Shown: positions 37,682 to 49,300 of the stretch, piece after piece
Layout: every line of letters starts with the position of its first letter
How positions within the stretch are numbered: the stretch's first letter is position 1
Source of the DNA: Azolla caroliniana
Taxonomy: Eukaryota; Polypodiophyta
NCBI GenBank assembly: GCA_043228905.1
Contig: JBHGNT010000117.1
Coordinates: 1-64,000 of the forward strand
Reading direction: 5' to 3'
Length of the DNA stretch: 64,000 bases
The notes under the pieces: model-generated
What the model was told of the DNA's origin: nothing
What the model saw: only the letters and a program-made list of their open reading frames with translations
Database searches by the model: none
Made by a program: the position numbers and the translations under genes

Positions 37682-40190
37682 AATATCCCGTGGTGAGAAT
37701 TTACCGTAGTATTCTATACACATGGATAAGTGTGAGGGTTAAACGAGAGTGTAAAGAAGGGGAGGATTACTTTTAATCCTTGGGATTGAGACAACCCATT
37801 AGGTCAAGTGTGAAGTTGCCTGGGGGCCTTGGGTATTGCTATAAATAATAGGCCTAGCTACCCTCATTGGATTATCTTTTTTACTACATCGAGACTTTGC
37901 TCTTGTGGTGGGTCAACTCGACGCCACAGTGGTGGTATGGGACACCGATCGAGGCTCGAGTCCATCTCAATCCCTTCGCTCGGGGGTGGTCGGGTGGAGC
38001 GGCACCCTTCTTTCTCTTTCTCCTTTCTATCTATCATTTATTTATCCTTATCTTAAGCTTACTTTAGTACTTAGATCTCTAATATTTGGTATCAGATTTA
38101 TGTACTAATGTTTCTTTGTTTTTCATTTGTCTTTTGATTGATGCTGATCGATCGATGTGCGGTCGGCCTTGATCCAGACAAGGATCAACAAAGAACTTCG
38201 GTAACTCTTTCCATAATTTTTCTTTCTATTCTCTCTTCTCCCATCTAATCATGTGTTTAGTTTATATGTCATTAGTTTTCATTAAGTCAATGATGTTGTA
38301 GTGGTCTTTAATTGATTATCTAAAACGTTTACATATGTGCATGAGGTCAATACCTCGTTTGACATATTAATAATATGTGATGAGTGTCGTATGCGTACGA
38401 AGTTAATACCTCAATTACGTATTACATTCACGAACATATCTTACGTTTGCGTATGAGTTTAATACCTTGATTTGTTGTAAACGATATGCGGTTGGTCTCG
38501 TATGCGTAAGAGGTCAATACCTCAATTGCGTATTACGATGATCTCTTATTTGAGGATGTTTCGTGTGTGTAGAGGTATATACTTCGATTACGTATCTCGA
38601 TCACATCATTTGTGGCTATTTAATATAACGATATGTTAATATAGGCATATGTGGTCACGTATATACGTATTTGATCGTATATATGTGATAAATAAACATA
38701 TGTGTATATTCGTTATTACGTGATTATATCAAAAGTTGTCCTTGTCGGGAAAAGGATGTTGGTGGCCGTCCTCACATTTTTGTGAGAATGACGTTGTCAC
38801 CATCGCTTTTTCAACAATTTTTTATTGTTGACAACCCCGTTGATGACCTCGATTTCGTTACGTAAAGAAATGCCTATAGCCATAATGATGTTGAGTACGT
38901 AGGGCTTGACCCATTTTAAGTGAGGTCACTCCAATGACACACGTATCCAACATCGCTCCCTCGTTACATGGATACGATGCCACCATGAGCTCGTTCTTAC
39001 GAGAGGCATTCGTAATGACGTGACCATGTGATGGGCCACGTGAGCCTACTACAAAACGAGGGCTCATTTGGCTTGACCATTAGGTTGCACTTTGGTGTAT
39101 GCGATCGTAATTACGAGACTTGAGGTTAGGTAACGTACCAACATAGTTTTGGTAAATGAGGGCGAAATAAGGACCCTTGACATATATGTTCTTTTAGGAA
39201 AAACATATATGATCAATTGTCTCGCATATCTCTTATACGCATCAAACATTAAGCATTCGAGAAGAGCAAATTACTTGGTTGGCTCAAGTGTTTAATGTAT
39301 TTGTCTCGAGGTCTCGAGTTCAAATATGACCAAGACCATACAACATCCTTGATACATATGACTATAACACATGTTTAGACTTAAGGTCTAAGTGCACCTC
39401 GGGGTCCTCGTAATAGGACTTAAAGAGCCGAAACCACATATGTGGGCACCGAAACATAGTTTATTGTTAACATTTTTTTCGTGTATAAACTATTCACGAC
39501 GCGAACATACATGGTTGAGCCTCGGGGAGCAACCATGAAAAAATCGATATAGAGATCAGGGAAAGACATTTATTTGTCACCCCCATGGTTTTTAAAATAC
39601 CTTTGTGTTACCATAGTAACCTGATCTTGAACCTCATCTCATACGTCTAGAGGGGTATTGACGTGAGATCATGATATCGATTAATGTTTGCCCAAGATAT
39701 GTTTACATCACGACATGATGTTATGACTATCTCTCTGGCGTTATCCTATTTCTTTTCCAGAAATAATCTTTAATGACTCAAATTAACGACCCGGTGTCAT
39801 CCGCTCAAGCGGAAGGAACTCAAGGGAATCCTCCTGGACAAATGTCCACTGAGATGTATTTGGCACAAATAACCCAATACCTTAGTTTCACCACTCAACA
39901 GATGACCGAACTTCGGCAATCTCAGAGTGCTCTTGAGGCACGTGTCATTAGTCTACAACGTGAGACTAATAGATCTGATGAGCGACAAGGTGAACCATCA
40001 TTTGTCGTTAAGCCATTTATGGGAGACAAAAAGGAAAGAACCAAACAAGCAATCTGCACATGGCTGGGACGATGGGAGTCTCATTTTGAGCTCTATCCCA
40101 CGCCAGATAGTACGAAGATTGCATATGTCGGCCGAGAACTCGGGGGTAAGGCTGTCGCCTGGTGGCGTGGGCTCCGTACTATGGGGAAAT
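37682..40190 (+). mobile_element. Truncated chromovirus copy C (plus orientation)
   Basis: The 5' LTR is 37682-38084 (start truncated, with an internal deletion near 37919), PBS 38087-38096, leader 38097-39772 including the tRNA-like and palindrome modules, and gag 39773-40187. It ends abruptly in gag (AWWRGLRTMGK) and joins an albumin sliver. The orientation is opposite to copies A and B. Confidence 0.87.
39773..40187 (+). pseudogene. gag: Gypsy C gag N-terminal fragment
   Basis: MTQINDPVSSAQAEGTQG to VAWWRGLRTMGK is in one open frame, showing the unshifted form of the segment broken in copy A (TTQQMTELRQSQSALEARV). The first codons are conserved with the family. After 40190 the frame runs into albumin-derived and unidentified sequence. 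Confidence 0.8.
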
Positions 40191-40203
40191 TTGGAGATAC
40201 CAG

Positions 40204-40241
40204 GACGAGGAGAGGCGCGATCGATGCCGAGAGGGGGAGGA
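40204..40241 (+). pseudogene. Albumin sliver (EERRDRRREG repeat region)
   Basis: About 38 bases match the A3 coding strand (GACGAGGAGAGGCGCGATCG and following), now on the plus strand between gypsy gag and unrelated sequence. It is in a different frame from its parent. It marks a recombination junction. Confidence 0.7.
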
Positions 40242-40421
40242 ACACATTGCTAACTTGCTTGGAAGGAATGGAACCACTAATGGGCTGTACAGATCTAGGG
40301 CTCCTGTCCAACCAAACGGCTCCTATTTTGGCTGGACTCAATCGTTTAACTCTTCATCTAATTGACTAAGGATTTCAAATTTGTTTGAGATGCTTGGGCT
40401 ATTAGTACTATGAATACTATC

Positions 40422-41492
40422 TTACACTCTATTAGTACTATTAAAACTATCAGACACTCCGAAGGGAAGAATTGACTCGGGTTTAGTACAGGCGACGATT
40501 TGATTTACCTGTCTTCTTGGCCTATGGGGACAATTGATGGCAATATTCCCTGGTCTACCGCAATAAAGGCATAATCGATTGACACGTCGTCGTTGCTTTT
40601 CTTCTTCCGATAACGGGCCGCGTCGACGCATGGTGTCGATCTCCATCAGTGTCGGAATATTGGCTTGAGGTACATCGTGTGCAAATGGTTTAGCCGTGAC
40701 TGAGGCGTATGTGGGTTCCGGCCGAGAGCGTGGTATTTGTAACTGAAGCTCCGAATGTCGTTCGAAAAGGCGGTTGTCGCATCGGACCGCTCGACTGATT
40801 GCCTCCGTAAGAGACTTTGGTTCTTCGGGGAAGGTTAAAAGCAGATCTTTGACATAATTGCGCAAGCCGTAGCGAAACTGCTCCATGAGGGCCTGATCAT
40901 CCCAGGGAATATCTGAGGCGAGTAGATGGAAATCCGCCGCGTAGGCAGAGGCTGGACGATCGCCTTGACGCAATCTTCAGATCTTGTTGATCGCCGTCCT
41001 GATGCTATCGGTATCTCCAAAGCAGGCTTTAAACTCACCAATAAAATCTTCAAAGTTATTAAGCAAGGGTGATTGTTTTTCTAGAAACGGAGCGAACCAT
41101 GCCAAGGCTGAGCCACTAAGTAACGTGCCTATTAGGCCGACTCGAGATGCATCAGTGGGATATCGGGAAGGATGCATATGGATGACTAAGCGTACCTGAT
41201 TAAGGAATCCCCGGAATTGCGATCGCATTCCATCAAATTTCACAGGAATTCCAATCTTGGGCTCTTTATGAAATCCTTGGGGACTTGATCCTTGTTGTTG
41301 CAACGCTGCTTCGAGTTGTTGTACCCGTAATGCTAACTCCCCATGTTGTTGCATTTGTTGTTTTTCGAGAGCGATTTGTTGCAGATCCCCTATCAACCAT
41401 TGGTTTTCTTGTTCTAGGGCAACAAACTTTTCTTTTAGGAACTGTAACTCGGAGAAAACGGATTGATATTCTTGGGCGCTAACAGTAGCCAT
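40422..41492 (-). pseudogene. gag: Gag of a different Ty3/Gypsy-type element, one in-frame TGA
   Basis: The start is MATVSAQEYQSVFSELQF at 41492. A coiled-coil (residues about 10-65), a capsid-like domain (FDGMRSQFRGFLNQVRLVI; SALAWFAPFLE; FEDFIGEFKACFGD; YAADFHLLASDIPWD) and a zinc knuckle CLYCGRPGNIAINC near the end are visible. TGA at 40975-40977 interrupts INKI-RLRQGDR, consistent with CGA to TGA. The frame otherwise spans about 356 codons. No pol follows: the downstream side ends in AGTACTAATAG-type sequence resembling the element's own upstream region, so it may be a gag-only element. Confidence 0.72.
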
Positions 41493-41940
41493 AGTATAGG
41501 GAAAAGGGTAGGAGGATGAGGGAGAACGACAAGTAGGCTGGAGGAAAGGAGAAATTGGTTCAAACTGTCAGGAATAGTACTAAAGCAGAGATTGAATTAG
41601 TACTAAGAAGAGCAGTACTATTAGTACTAAGAGGACGGGACTGCGTAAGATTCCTGAGAGAGGAAGTGAGAAGAGGAGAGAGAGAGATAGCGAGGATGAA
41701 AGAGAGAGAATGATGATGACAGCAGCTAATATCTTATGTGAAAAGATAAGTACAAGCAGCTAAGAGGCTTAAGACTGGCGTTGAACCAATTTGGTTCAAC
41801 ATAATGCCTAGTGCCTTCTTTTATAGTGTTGTCAGGAGTAATCCTGAAACTTCTAGAATGTTCCAGAGAAATCTGGAATATACATTACTTTCTTATAATA
41901 AAACATAAATGAAAATAATATCCTATGAATTACAATAGAT
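41493..41940 (-). promoter_or_regulatory. Probable LTR promoter/leader of the gag element
   Basis: On the minus strand a TATA box CACTATAAAAGAAGG (complement near 41816-41830) is followed by a perfect inverted repeat GTTGAACCAAATTGGTTCAAC (one base over 20 in total), CT-rich leader sequence, and AGTACTAATAGTACTG motifs. Exact LTR limits and primer site were not recognised. Confidence 0.4.
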
Positions 41941-41946
41941 GGTGTG

Positions 41947-42001
41947 ATGGTTAAGAGCTCGACCCATATACCATAAGGTCATGGGTTCGAGTCTTGCCAT
42001 A
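41947..42001 (+). other. tRNA-like / SINE-like sequence
   Basis: ATGGTTAAGAGC (A-box-like) and GGGTTCGAGTC (B-box-like) are about 30 bases apart, and outer ends ATGGTGT/TTGCCAT could pair as an acceptor-like stem. The D-arm is incomplete and the T-stem is weak, so this is not a good functional tRNA. It directly precedes a truncated Copia ORF. Confidence 0.4.
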
Positions 42002-42011
42002 TCATGACATA

Positions 42012-42935
42012 TGGTTGAAGCGGCTACTTACGGACCTACAAGATGAGGTATTCGATCCGACGACGATCTACTGCGACAACCTCAGCGACATCCAGCTCGC
42101 GAAGAACCCCGTTTTCCATGCACGGACCAAGCACATTGAGGTGCACTACCATTTTGTCTGTGAGTGTGTCCTTTCTGGTGAAGTCGAACTTCAGTATGTT
42201 CCGACGGATCGGCAACAGGCCGATATTTTCACCAAGCCTCTTGGTATGTACAAGTTGCGGCAATTTTCGGGTGTGCTTGGGTTGCGTCACCTCGACATGC
42301 CGAACTTGAGGGGGAGAGACGTCCCAGATGACCACGGAAGGGAGCAGGAAAGGAGCCGAAAAGACCACGACTTCGGATCGGCTAAAGAAGCCGAGGGTGG
42401 ATCAATGGAAGAGTCCGAAAGCGGACATAAGGGGAGCAGTCGGAAGAAAGAACCAAAGCCAACCAAGCATGGGGGAGATGACGCCATCAAGGGCGAGAAG
42501 AGCGAAGACGAGTTGGAGACAGCCAACTCGGACGAGAGTGAAAACCGATCGGAAGTAGCCGAGTCGGTTCGGATGTTTGATTCGGATACACTGAATCAAC
42601 TGAGGGCCGAGTTGAAAAGAAGGCAGCAAGAGAAGCGCCAACACCGCGACAACAAGGGAGCTGTGAAGGGCCATGGGAGCAGACAAGCCGACCGAAAGGG
42701 TCGAAGCGCACAAAGTCGAACAGGCCAAGAAGCGCGAGCGAGGCGTGGAGCTAGGAGGAACTGGAGCAGTGATCCGGAAGATCCGGAAGAGTCTCAAGTT
42801 GAGCTTGAGGGGGAGTGTTGGGAGACAAGCTCAACATCGTTTGGATCGGTCGGGACCGATCGGCTAGGCCGGATCGGTTGGATACCGGTACGCAGATCGG
42901 TGCGTAGAAAGGCCGGATCGGTGCAAAATTTGTGA
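42012..42935 (+). CDS. pol: Copia RNase H C-terminus with about 200-residue polar extension
   Basis: The frame begins in LKRLLTDL and carries the Copia RNase H signature (IYCDNLSDIQLAKN, FHARTKHIEVHYHFV, YVPTDRQQADIFTKPL). Copia pol usually ends shortly after this point; here NLRGRDVPD is encoded across a first purine tract (TTGAGGGGGAG at about 42306). The frame then stays open for about 200 more codons of Lys/Arg/Glu/Ser-rich sequence (KKEPKPTKHGG, RAELKRRQQEKRQHRDN). It continues through the true purine tract (42804-42815) into the LTR, with TGA at 42933-42935. The extension may be a charged nucleic-acid-binding tail or unselected sequence. Confidence 0.65.
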   Translation, partial: WLKRLLTDLQDEVFDPTTIYCDNLSDIQLAKNPVFHARTKHIEVHYHFVCECVLSGEVELQYVPTDRQQADIFTKPLGMYKLRQFSGVLGLRHLDMPNLRGRDVPDDHGREQERSRKDHDFGSAKEAEGGSMEESESGHKGSSRKKEPKPTKHGGDDAIKGEKSEDELETANSDESENRSEVAESVRMFDSDTLNQLRAELKRRQQEKRQHRDNKGAVKGHGSRQADRKGRSAQSRTGQEARARRGARRNWSSDPEDPEESQVELEGECWETSSTSFGSVGTDRLGRIGWIPVRRSVRRKAGSVQNL

Positions 42936-43110
42936 GGCCATCAGAATGATATTCCACAAGGAATATATTGGGGAGTAAGTGTAAGGGCTCCTTAATGACC
43001 ATTGAAGTACTATTAGTACTTCTGTCAGTCCGAAAAGGACTTGTATAATAGTATGCATTGAACACACACGATGTATAGATTAAGTATTATTTTGAATATA
43101 CTTCTATTCT

Positions 43111-43143
<33 letters not shown>

Positions 43144-43235
43144 GTGCGTACTGTGCAAACCTAAGCTTTCCATTAAACTTGTGTTTTCTGTTGTTCGGTT
43201 TCCTATATTGCTTCCGCACGCCATTCTTTTCAACA
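42816..43235 (+). repeat. Copia LTR (3' LTR)
   Basis: TGTTGGGAGACAAGC...CTTTTCAACA: 420 bp with TG/CA ends, preceded by purine tract GAGGGGGAG. It contains a (CT)n microsatellite at 43113-43142 and a TGTATAGATTAAG region near 43071. It is inserted next to an albumin promoter whose gene body is gone. Confidence 0.85.
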
Positions 43236-43867
43236 TTGCTCCCTCCACCTTTATATACACATGGCCATGCAATCAGAGCACATCCATGTCACTCACCACT
43301 CCCATTACCATAATGTGTGTGTCCTGTGTACCACTCTTGCAAAAGACCCATGCCAACTAGTCCACCCTCCCACACATCTAGCCTAGTCCTAGGTGTCATA
43401 TTGTCCCTACAGAATTTGGGCGCAACCTCCTCCTCGCGTGAGAACTTGTCGAGCAACGATAGCATGTACACTTGCACGTGTGTGTAGGGGTGTGTGGGTA
43501 CGTGCACATTAAACTAGAACCCGCTAACGCCCAAACACTAAGCATGTGGAGGCTGCGGTGGGACAAATATGGCTCCAAGTGTGCTACATTGATGAATGTA
43601 GATAGACTGGTGTCGTTCGTATACCTCCTTCCAAAGGATTATCCTTGGGAGCCTCCTAGGTCTCTCCGTCTAATCCCGAGAGGAACGTGGGGTTGGGATT
43701 GCGGACTTTGCATCGCTCGTTCGAACGGGGGGTTGGTAAGAACGACAAGGTAAAGCTACCTGGACTACCACACTAGGAGTGTCCTATCCGGCAAGTGTGG
43801 AACGCAAGTTCACATTCGCCATTGTGTACAAGTTGACCTTAGTTGTTGACATGGCGTGTGCGGTAAG
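43236..43867 (-). promoter_or_regulatory. Orphan albumin promoter and spacer
   Basis: The family promoter (TATA-like complement of 43250-43258) lies directly beside the Copia LTR with no gene following. The RY motif is mutated to CATCCATG (43270-43277). The usual spacer follows, with a divergent ACTACCTCCTTCCAAAGG block (about 43625), and ends at 43867 where gypsy D begins (GTGTGCGGTA then AGGATGTGG). Confidence 0.7.
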
Positions 43868-46800
43868 GATGTGGTGGTGTCTGTTCTAGACTCAACTCTT
43901 GCCCAGTATTTTACAAAATAACTGTCATCAGGATACTTTCCTCAAAGGTGATCATAAACATCTGATGTTATATCAGTGAAGCTAAGCATGTTAACTTCAC
44001 GGATGCGACTTAGTGCATCAGCGACAGTTCTCATGGAACCTTTATGATATCGTATGGAAAACTCAAGTCTTGCATGAGATCAATCCATCGTGCCTTACGA
44101 CATTTCAGGTCTTGTTGGTCACAAAAATATTTGAAGGACTCGTGGTCTGTAGTTACCACAAAGCGATTTCCATAAAGATAATGGTGCCATGTTTTGAGCG
44201 CATGTATAACTACAAATAATTCCTTTTCTTGAACAGTATACCGACATTGAGCAGAATCAAGTTTCTTACTCTCGAATGCTATTGGTTTACCATCTTGATA
44301 TAAAACAACAACTATAGCCTAATCGCTTGCGTCGTCAATTGGGAGTAATTACCAAGGGATTTTCGCAAAAACCCAACAAAACCAAGGAATGATCGAACTT
44401 CTTGAATATTCTAAAGAGTGGGCGAAAGCTTAATATTCTCGATGCAAAAAGGATCAATTTCTACTCCTCGTTCGGTTATGAGATGTCCAAGATAAGTAAA
44501 TGATTTCTTGAAGAACTCACATTTTGAGATCTTCGCATAAAACTGTTTGTCACGCAGTGTTTGTAAAACAAAGCGGACATGTGTAGCATGTTCTTGTAAT
44601 GTACGGCTATAAACTAAAATATCATCCAAGAAAATAACAACAAATTTTCCAAGTTGTTCGCCGTTTTAGGAACATCGTCCTCACTTATACGAATATGATG
44701 GTAGCCAGTACGGCAATCAAGTTTCGTAAAATACTGAGCTCCCTGGAGACGGTCAATTAAATCGTCAGCTCGGGGCAATGGATACGAATTCTTGATCGTC
44801 ACTTTATTCAAGCGTTGGTAATTAATACATATACGCCATGTGCCCTCTTTCTTTTGAACTAGAGAGCTGGTGCACCCCATGGAGATTTACTATAACGTAT
44901 ATAACCCATTCGTAAATAGTCCTTGAGTTGCTTAGATACCTCATCTTCTTCGGATCGACTTAAGCAATAAGGTGGTATACATATTGGTGCAATGCCAGGT
45001 ACACTATCTATATGATGGTCTATATTACGTTTAGGAGGTAACCCATCTGGTAGTTCACTCGGAAAAACATCACGAAAATCCTTTATGGTCTGCCACTTTA
45101 GCGTTGTTATCGTGCTCTTTCCGGTGAAACTAAGGTATTGGGTTATTTGCGAAAAATACATCTCAATGGACATTTGTCCAAGAGGATTTCCTTGAGTTCC
45201 TTCCACTTGAGCGGATGACATTGGGTCGTTATTTTGAGCCATTGATTGGTTATTTCTGGCAAAGAAATAGAAGAAGGTCAGACAAATAGTCATAACATCA
45301 TGTCGTGATGTAAACATATCATGGGAAAACATTAATCGATATCATTATCTCACGTCAATACCCCTGTACACGTATGAGATGAGTTTCAAGATCAGGTTAC
45401 TATGGTAACACAAAGGTGTTTTAAAAACCATGGGGGTCACAATTTAATGTCTTTTCTTGATCTCTATATCGATTTTTTTATTGCGGCTCCCCGAGGCTCA
45501 ACCATGTATGTTCGCGTCATGAATAGTTTATACACGAAAAAAAGGTTCACAATAAACTATGTTTCGGTGCCCACATATGTGGTTTCGGCTCTTTAAGTCC
45601 TATTACGAGGACCCCGAAATGCACTTAGACCTTAAGTCTAAACATGTGTTATAGTCATATGTATCAACAATGTTGTATGGTCTTGGTCATATTTGAACTC
45701 GAGACCTCGAAAACAAATACATTAAACACTTGAGCCAACCAAGTAGATTGCTTTTCTTTGAATGTCTAATGTTTCATGCGTATAAGAGATATGCAAGGCA
45801 TTCACCCATATATGTTTTTCTTAAAAGAAACATATATGTCAAGAGTCCTTATTTCGCCCTCATTTACTACAACTATGTTGGTACGCTACCTAACCTCAAG
45901 TTTCGTAATTACGATGGCATACGCCAAAGTGCAACCTAATGGTCAAACCAAATGAGCCCTCTTTTCGTAGTACGCCCATGTGGCCCATCACATGGTCACG
46001 TCATTATGAATGCCTCTCGAAAAAAAGATCTCATGGTGGCATCGTATCCATGTAATGAGGGAGGGATGTTGGATACGTGTGTCATAGGAGTGACCTCACA
46101 TGAAGTGGGTCAAGCCCTATGTACTACACATCATTATGGCTATAGGCGTTTCTTTACATAACGAAATATCGAAGTCAACAACAGGGATTTCAACAATAAA
46201 AAGGGATGGTGACAACATTATTCTCACAAAAATGTGAGGACGGCCACCAAAATCCTTTCCCCGAAAAGGAAAACGTTCGATTTAAAATCATGTAATAACT
46301 TATATACACATGTGTATATTATCACATATAGACGATCAACTACGTATACAGGTGACCACATATGCCTATATTAAACAAATCGTTATATTTAATAGCCAAA
46401 AATGACGTAATCGAGGCATATACCTCTACACACACGAGACATCAAAAAATAAGGGTTAATCGTAATATGCAATTGAGGTATTGAGCTCATACGCATACGA
46501 GAGCAAATACATATCATTTACAACGAATCGAGGTATTGAGCTCATATGCAAACGTAATATATGTTTGTGAACGTAATATGCAATTGAGGTATTAACCTCG
46601 TGCGCATACGACACTCATCACATATTCAATATACATCAAATGAGGTATTCACCTTATACACATATGTAAACATTTTATAAAACCAATGAATTACCACTAT
46701 AACATCATTGACTTAATGAAAAAAATCTCCATATTAACCATACACATGATTAGATGGGAGAAGAAAAAATAGCCAAAAAAAAACAAGAAAGATTACCGAA

Positions 46801-47371
46801 GTTCCTTTGTTGATCCGTGTCTACATGAAGGCCGACCGCACGTAGATCGATCGCCATCAATCAAAAACACAAAAGACAACAAAAGAAACATTAGAAAATG
46901 AACTCTGATACCAACTGATAGATACATGAACTAATGTAAGCATCAGATAAGGATAGAATATAGATAAATCGATAGAAAGGAGAGAGAGAAAGAAGGGTGC
47001 CGATCCACCCGACCACCCCCGAGTGAAGGGATCGAGACGGACTCGAGCCTCGATCGGCGTCCCATACCACCGACGTGGCGTCGAGTCATACCTGGTGCTG
47101 CCGCGCTTGCTACAAGAGTTGACCCACTACAAGACAGAGTCTCGACATAGTCAACAAATGATGAAATGAAGGTAGTTAGGCCTCTTATTTATAGTGATAC
47201 CCAAGGCCCCCAACAATGTTCACACTTGGCCTAGTGGGTTTTCTCAATCCCGATGATTAAAAGCAATCCTCCCCTTGTTTACACTCTTGTTTAACCCTCA
47301 CACTTATCCACGTGTATAGAATACTACAGTAAATTCTCACCACGGGATATTATATGGTCATGCCCATAATA
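43868..47371 (-). mobile_element. Internally deleted chromovirus copy D
   Basis: On the minus strand: LTR 46916-47371, PBS 46904-46913, leader 45242-46903, and a short gag N-terminus (MAQNNDPMSSAQVEG...YLSFT). A deletion then joins gag directly to the pre-RT segment (FRDVFPSELPDGL). RT follows (WRICINYQRLNKV; YFTKLDCRTGYHHI; LDDILVYS; KISKCEFF), then part of RNase H, ending at 43868. It retains the RT core that copy A has lost. Several further stops and shifts are present, for example near 44641 and 44880. Confidence 0.87.
46916..47371 (-). repeat. 5' LTR of gypsy D
   Basis: This is a more diverged member of the LTR family (ends CCCATAATA at 47371). The TATA box is CTATAAATAAGAGG and the LTR is joined to albumin spacer at 47372. 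The flank on the other side of the element (43867) lies further along the spacer, so this is a recombined locus and not a simple insertion. Confidence 0.82.
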
Positions 47372-47902
47372 GCTCTGGTAGGACAAGTATGGTTCCGAGT
47401 GTCCTACATCGATGAACGTAGATAGACCGGTGTCAGTACTACCTCCTGGCAAAGCAGTATCCTTGGGAGCCTCCGAGCTCTCTCCGTCTAATCTCGAGAG
47501 GAACGTGGGGTTGGGGTTGCGGATCTTGCATCGCTCGTTTGGACGAGAGGTTGGTCAAAACGACAAGGAAAGCTACCCAGACTACCATACTAGGAGTGTC
47601 CTATCGGGCAAGTGTGGAACGCAAGTTCACATTCACCGCTATGTACAAGTTCACCTTAGCCGTTGATGTGGCGTGTGCGGTACGAGTGTTTGGTTCGAGA
47701 TTCTTTTTCCGTTTGGGTGGTTTGCAATTAATATAGAGAAATTCTATACGTTGGAGGGACGTTGTTGATCGAAAGACGTTGGTGCTCGTGTTTACGTTCA
47801 TGTGGGTGTAATGCGCGATTAGGGAGACGCACTTGTTCGTAAACACTTACGAGAAATTAGAGAGAGACCACGAGAATAATTTGAACAAGGTTTATGTACT
47901 AT
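47372..47902. repeat. Albumin unit spacer (3' flank of A6)
   Basis: The conserved spacer with CTACATCGATGAACGTAG, CAAGTTCACATTCACC and the GTGCTCGTGTTTACG block, plus a GTATCCTTGGGAGCCTCCGA insert shared with 43640, 49650 and 53710 but absent from 7501-10000. No gene is seen. Confidence 0.72.
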
Positions 47903-49177
47903 TTAGAAGCGACGAATACAAGCACGAGGGTGAAGATCGCAGTGTTGGAGTAGGCGGGAGGCGGCGACGCCTAGAGCTCTTTCCTCGTCATCGGCTTTGA
48001 ATTGGCGACGTTGTTGACGTTCGTCCTCTTGTCGTCGAGACATGCGGTGGCGGCGTTCGTCACCCTCTCGTCGCTCACGGCTGCTATCTCTCTCGCGCTC
48101 CTCGTCCTCTTCCTCCCAGCTACGGTGTTCCCTTGATTGTTGGCCATGGTGTCGGCCTTCATCATTGCGTCGTTCCTCCTTGTCAGCATACAAGGCATCA
48201 CGTAGGCGATCGCATCGATCTTCGGCGGGGATTCGTTCGACGTTCCTGCAGCACCGTTCTGAGGGTCTTGAGTATCGAGTGTTTTCGATCCATGGGGAGC
48301 GACACCCTTGTTCACCTTCCTCTCGTTTGGAGCGCTCTTGTAGGTCTCGGATCTGCTTGGTGAGGAAATCACCACACGCTCGCCTTAGTTCCTCGTCACG
48401 TGGCTCATCGCGACCACGGCTACGACGTTCCCTCTCCTCTTCGGAGTCTCTCTTCTTGTCTTTGTAGCGGCGTCCCTCCTCAAGGAACCCCTCACAATGT
48501 CGCTCGCGCCTCTCGTCATCGGCCTTCAATTGGTGACGTTGTTGACGTTCATCCTCTTGTCGTCCAGGCATGTGGTGGCGGCATTCGTCACCCTCTCGTC
48601 GCTGATGGTTGCTATCTCTCTCGCGCTCCTCGTCCTCTTCCTCCCACTTACGGTGTTCCCTTGATTGTTGGCCTTGGTTGCGGCCTTCATCATTGCGTTA
48701 TTCGTCCTCGTCAACATACAAGGCATCACGTCGGCGATCGCATCAACCTTCGGTGGGGTTTCGTTCGACGTTCCTACAGCACCATTCTGAGGGTCTTGAG
48801 TATCGAGTGTTTTCGATCCATGGGGAGCGACGTCCTTGTTTACCTTCCTCTCTTTTGGAGTGCTCTTGTAGCTCTCAAATCTGCTTGTCTATGAAGTCAC
48901 CACACTCTTGCCTCAGTTCCTCGTCACGTGGCTAATCACGACCATGATTACCACGTTCCCTATCCTCTTCGGAGTCTCTCTTGTTGTCTCTGTAGTCGTG
49001 CCCCTCCTTAAGGAACCCCTCACGATGTCGCTTGGGCCTCTCGTCATCGAACTCCCCCTCTCGGGGTCGATCGAGCCTCTCCTCGTCAACGTCTCCCTCA
49101 TGACGTTGATCACGTCGCTCCTCTTCACGGTCCTGCCCTACGGACCTTGCATTGATCGTGGTACACATGCCGAGCAT
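47903..49177 (-). pseudogene. Albumin-like hybrid copy A6/A7 (unequal crossover)
   Basis: From the right: A7 lacks the signal peptide because a deletion joins GAGCATGAT to CCGATTATCC near 49180. It contains TAG at 48932-48934 and TAA near 48702, and runs to KADDE at about 48530. There it is joined in frame to the middle of A6 (ERRERHCEGF...), which continues with all six core cysteines (RRACGDF, CC, RC, QHC, RAC) to the stop at 47903-47905. The join occurs where both parents encode DDE-R. The result carries a duplicated internal half. The last 223 codons are open, but no signal peptide remains. Confidence 0.83.
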
Positions 49178-49300
49178 GATCCGATTATCCTTATGATTCG
49201 AGTGCTTTTCTTCTAATGGATTGTATTGACATTGCTCCCTCCACCTTTATATACACATGGCCCTGCAATCAGAGCACATGCATGTCACTCACCACTCCCA
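49178..49300 (-). promoter_or_regulatory. Promoter of albumin copy A7
   Basis: TATA-like element (complement of 49244-49254) and RY CATGCATG (49277-49284) in the family arrangement, upstream of a gene that has lost its start codon. Confidence 0.65.

Larger units (their letters stand above)
42000..43235 (+). mobile_element. Ty1/Copia 3' end: RNase H, extension, LTR
   Basis: The 3' part of a Copia element is joined at about 42000 to tRNA-like sequence. It comprises an RNase H end, a long polar extension, a polypurine tract and a 420-bp LTR. The LTR end abuts an albumin promoter (TTCAACA then TTGCTCCCTCC). The upstream gag, integrase and RT are missing. Confidence 0.85.

Noticed and set aside
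41947-42001. Functional tRNA gene
   Set aside because: The D-stem is missing and the T-stem is mostly wobble or mismatched; only Pol III box-like motifs remain.
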